Shown here: piece by piece, positions 14,396 through 16,110 of the stretch
How the letters are laid out: the number at the start of each line of letters is the position of its first letter
Numbering within the stretch: position 1 is the stretch's first letter
Source: Clostridiales bacterium
GTDB lineage: Bacteria > Bacillota > Clostridia > Christensenellales > Aristaeellaceae
NCBI GenBank assembly: GCA_004557805.1
Contig: SFFS01000045.1
Span: forward strand, 1 to 16,110
DNA length: 16,110 nucleotides
Reading direction: 5' to 3'
Notes under the pieces: generated by a model
Seen by the model: the letters and a program-made list of their open reading frames with translations, nothing else
Told to the model about the DNA's origin: nothing
Databases searched by the model: none
Position numbers and translations under genes: made by a program

Positions 14396-14848
14396 ATGCT
14401 GCTGGCTGAAGCATTGCAAAACCGCGCCGATTTGCAGCGGCGCATCACGCAGCTGAGCGACCGCATCGCGGGATGCGTGCTCGTGCAGGAGGGCGAAACG
14501 CCGCCGGAGGACCCGAAAGCGCTGATCCGCGAGGCGGAGGAGTGCTTTGAACAGCTTGAAGCGCTGATCGCGCGCATTAACCGCACGAACTGCGCCGTTG
14601 AAACCGCCGAGGGAACGCTGACCGAACTGATCGCCCGGCGCGATTGCATGATCAAACGCACGGAAATGTATCGCCGTTTCCTGGAGGAAGCGCGCAGCGC
14701 CACCAGGCGCGCCACGCGCACGGAAATCAAGATTCTGCCCGCTGTCAGCGTGGCGGAATATCAAGCGCAATGCGACAAATACGCGCGCGAAGCGCGGCGC
14801 GTGGATACGCTGATTCAGGCGGCCAACTGGTCGACGGAACTGCAATAG
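14396..14848 (+). CDS. DIP1984-family (septicolysin-like) coiled-coil protein
   Basis: The 150-residue protein is soluble, charged and almost entirely helical. It opens with LLAEALQNRADLQRRI, then has a short break with QEGETPPEDP (31-40), and continues with INRTN (60-64). This opening, the QEGE-PxEDP segment and the INRTN motif are those I know from the DIP1984 family (DUF6847), sometimes annotated septicolysin. Function is unestablished; despite that name, nothing here shows a signal peptide or toxin domain. Two long helical stretches at about 1-28 and 42-105 suggest a coiled-coil hairpin or oligomer. A strong promoter and a ribosome binding site 5 bases from the ATG suggest good expression. 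It is monocistronic, divergent from the SH3 gene. No clear T-tailed terminator follows. Confidence 0.8.
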   Translation: MLLAEALQNRADLQRRITQLSDRIAGCVLVQEGETPPEDPKALIREAEECFEQLEALIARINRTNCAVETAEGTLTELIARRDCMIKRTEMYRRFLEEARSATRRATRTEIKILPAVSVAEYQAQCDKYAREARRVDTLIQAANWSTELQ

Positions 14849-15073
14849 AACGCAGGCAGGTAGCGCGGCAGAGCGGACGTGATCTCGGCAGCGGAGAATG
14901 GGGCTGCATTGCATGGAGACGCGCCGGGCCGCGTTTGCGGGTTCGACCCCCGTATGAATCGTTATGCCCGGTATTGTTACAAACGCATTGTTCTTTTCGC
15001 ATCGTTACAACCTAACGCCGGCTGCCGCCGCGAGGGCGGGAACGGGGAGTTTTGCCTGCAGCGCCTTGCGCCA
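14849..15073. other. Gap between the DIP1984-family gene and the metG promoter
   Basis: No convincing gene is seen in this stretch. It holds two tandem hairpins, ACGCG/CGCGT (14919-14934) and GCGGG/CCCGT (14937-14953, loop TTCGACC), which may end the upstream transcript although no T-run follows. Two copies of GTTACAA (14976-14982 and 15004-15010) are 28 bases apart. No T-box or SAM-type motif is visible ahead of metG. Confidence 0.5.
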
Positions 15074-15102
15074 TTGACTTTTTGCGTTTCAGCCGCTATA
15101 AT
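15074..15102 (+). promoter_or_regulatory. Promoter of metG
   Basis: TTGACT (15074-15079, 5 of 6) and a perfect TATAAT (15097-15102) are 17 bases apart. Transcription would start near 15109. The leader of about 45 bases is too short for a large riboswitch. GGGAGG (15140-15145) is 8 bases from the ATG. Confidence 0.9.
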
Positions 15103-15153
15103 TTCCTTTATTATGGCATTTAGGGCGGCGTGAGCCGCAGGGAGGCGTCTCAT

Positions 15154-16110
15154 ATGGCAGACAAGGGTACTTATTATATTACGACACCGATTTATTATCC
15201 TTCCGCGAACGCGCATATTGGTCACTGCTACACCACCGTGGCGGCGGATACGATGGCGCGCTTCAAGAAGCTTTGCGGCTATGACACCTACTTTCTGACC
15301 GGTTCGGACGAGCATGGCCAGAAGATCGAGCGCAAGGCCGCCGAAAAGGGCGTGACGCCGCAGCAGTTCGTCGACGAAATCGTCGCCAACTTCAAAAAGC
15401 TGTGGGAACTGATGGAAATCGATTACGACGATTTTATCCGCACCACCGATAAGCGGCATGAGGTGATCGTCCAGAAGATCTTCCGCCAGCTCTACGAGCA
15501 GGGAGACATTTACAAGGGCGAATACGAGGGCTGGTACTGCACGCCCTGCGAGGCGCACTGGACGGAAACGCAGCTGAAGGAAGGGCATATCTGCCCCGAC
15601 TGCGGCCGCCCTGTCGAGCGCGTGCGCGAGGAAGCGTACTTCTTCAAAACCAGCAAATATCAGGACTGGCTTATCCAATACATCGAGGAGCATCCGGATT
15701 TCATCCAGCCTGCCTCCCGCGCCACGGAGATGCTCTCGAACTTCCTGCGCCCGGGGCTTCAGGATCTGTGCGTGACGCGCACGTCGTTCAAGTGGGGGAT
15801 CCCGGTCGATTTTGATCCGAAACATGTCATCTATGTCTGGCTCGACGCGCTGTCCAACTATATCACCGCGCTTGGCTGGGGTTCGGAGGATGATTCGCTT
15901 TACCGCAAATACTGGCCGGCAAACGTGCATCTGATCGGCAAGGAAATCGTTCGTTTCCATGTAATTTACTGGCCCATCATGCTGCATGCGCTGGGACTGC
16001 CGCTGCCCAAGCAGGTGTTCGGTCACGGCTGGCTCGTGTTCGGCGGAGAAAAGATGAGCAAATCCAAGGGCAACGTCGTCGACCCGAACGTGCTCTGCGC
16101 ACGCTACAGC
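15154..16110 (+). CDS. metG: Methionyl-tRNA synthetase, 5' part (cut by window edge)
   Basis: The first 319 codons of a class I synthetase are present, with the frame open to the window end. The HIGH motif is exact (21-24), and KMSKS is at 300-304. The insert domain has CTPC (129-132) and CPDC (147-150), a four-cysteine set for one zinc. The active-site region includes TGSDEHGQKIE (49-59). It charges tRNA-Met, including the initiator, in the cytoplasm. The four-cysteine single-zinc form is common in Clostridia and Bacilli. The anticodon-binding domain and any C-terminal tRNA-binding domain lie beyond the window. The start is supported by GGGAGG and by the family's usual N-terminus just ahead of YYITTPIYYP. 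Confidence 0.97.
   Translation, partial: MADKGTYYITTPIYYPSANAHIGHCYTTVAADTMARFKKLCGYDTYFLTGSDEHGQKIERKAAEKGVTPQQFVDEIVANFKKLWELMEIDYDDFIRTTDKRHEVIVQKIFRQLYEQGDIYKGEYEGWYCTPCEAHWTETQLKEGHICPDCGRPVERVREEAYFFKTSKYQDWLIQYIEEHPDFIQPASRATEMLSNFLRPGLQDLCVTRTSFKWGIPVDFDPKHVIYVWLDALSNYITALGWGSEDDSLYRKYWPANVHLIGKEIVRFHVIYWPIMLHALGLPLPKQVFGHGWLVFGGEKMSKSKGNVVDPNVLCARYS

Noticed and set aside
14860..14965. tRNA-like segment with a perfect T-arm (GCGGG-TTCGACC-CCCGT at 14937-14953)
   Set aside because: The 7 bases after the T-arm have no complementary acceptor strand upstream, the preceding hairpin has the wrong loop size and a 2-base variable region, and no CCA follows. It may be a chance hairpin or a relic.
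14879..15133. 84-codon plus-strand frame before metG
   Set aside because: It has no ribosome binding site or recognisable protein features, and it runs through the consensus metG promoter.
1..16110. Mobile element, phage, toxin-antitoxin, defence system or CRISPR array
   Set aside because: No transposase, integrase, repeat-spacer pattern, terminal inverted repeats or target duplication was found, and every sizeable gene has a housekeeping, catabolic or wall-associated assignment.

Overview
This window looks like a chromosomal segment of a Gram-positive anaerobe of the class Clostridia, probably gut-associated. The supporting signs are a thrS gene behind a T-box leader, strong AGGAGG-type ribosome binding sites, sigma-A-type promoters with 17-base spacing, an exported protein built from bacterial SH3 domains, a clostridial-type peptide deformylase-like protein, and high-GC coding DNA with low-GC intergenic gaps. 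The family or genus cannot be fixed from the sequence alone. No phage, insertion sequence, CRISPR array or other mobile element is visible.

Layout. The left edge holds the first codons of a LysR-type regulator (-), divergent from an exported flavoprotein reductase with an FMN-binding domain and a fumarate-reductase-like FAD domain (332-2107, +). Inverted repeats lie between their promoters. A perfect bidirectional terminator separates the reductase from a short peptide deformylase-like gene that starts at TTG (2159-2569, -). Divergent from that is an FGGY carbohydrate kinase (2707-4302, +). Its 3' side carries about 185 bases of apparently structured RNA and a two-way terminator that shares one arm. 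Then comes a two-gene threonine degradation operon on the minus strand, tdh followed by kbl (6739 to 4518). It converts threonine through 2-amino-3-ketobutyrate to glycine and acetyl-CoA.

Divergent from tdh is a second two-gene operon (7018-9622, +): a YfcC-type membrane carrier and an M20 amidohydrolase, which together suggest uptake and hydrolysis of an N-acyl or peptidyl amino acid. Two hairpins separate it from thrS (9761-11632, -), which has a full T-box leader with a threonine ACC specifier and a near-consensus promoter. Upstream lies a 722-residue secreted protein of eight SH3-like domains (11944-14112, -), in which a three-domain block has been duplicated. A short coiled-coil DIP1984-family gene is divergent from it (14396-14848, +). 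The window ends inside metG (from 15154, +), after its own consensus promoter.

Most genes are ordinary housekeeping or catabolic functions. The parts most worth a second look are the structured segment between the kinase and kbl (4303-4490), the altered catalytic motif and TTG start of the deformylase-like protein, the duplicated SH3 triplet, the possible leader ORF ahead of the flavoprotein, and the phased A/T tracts upstream of the DIP1984 gene. I did not find a convincing entirely new system.
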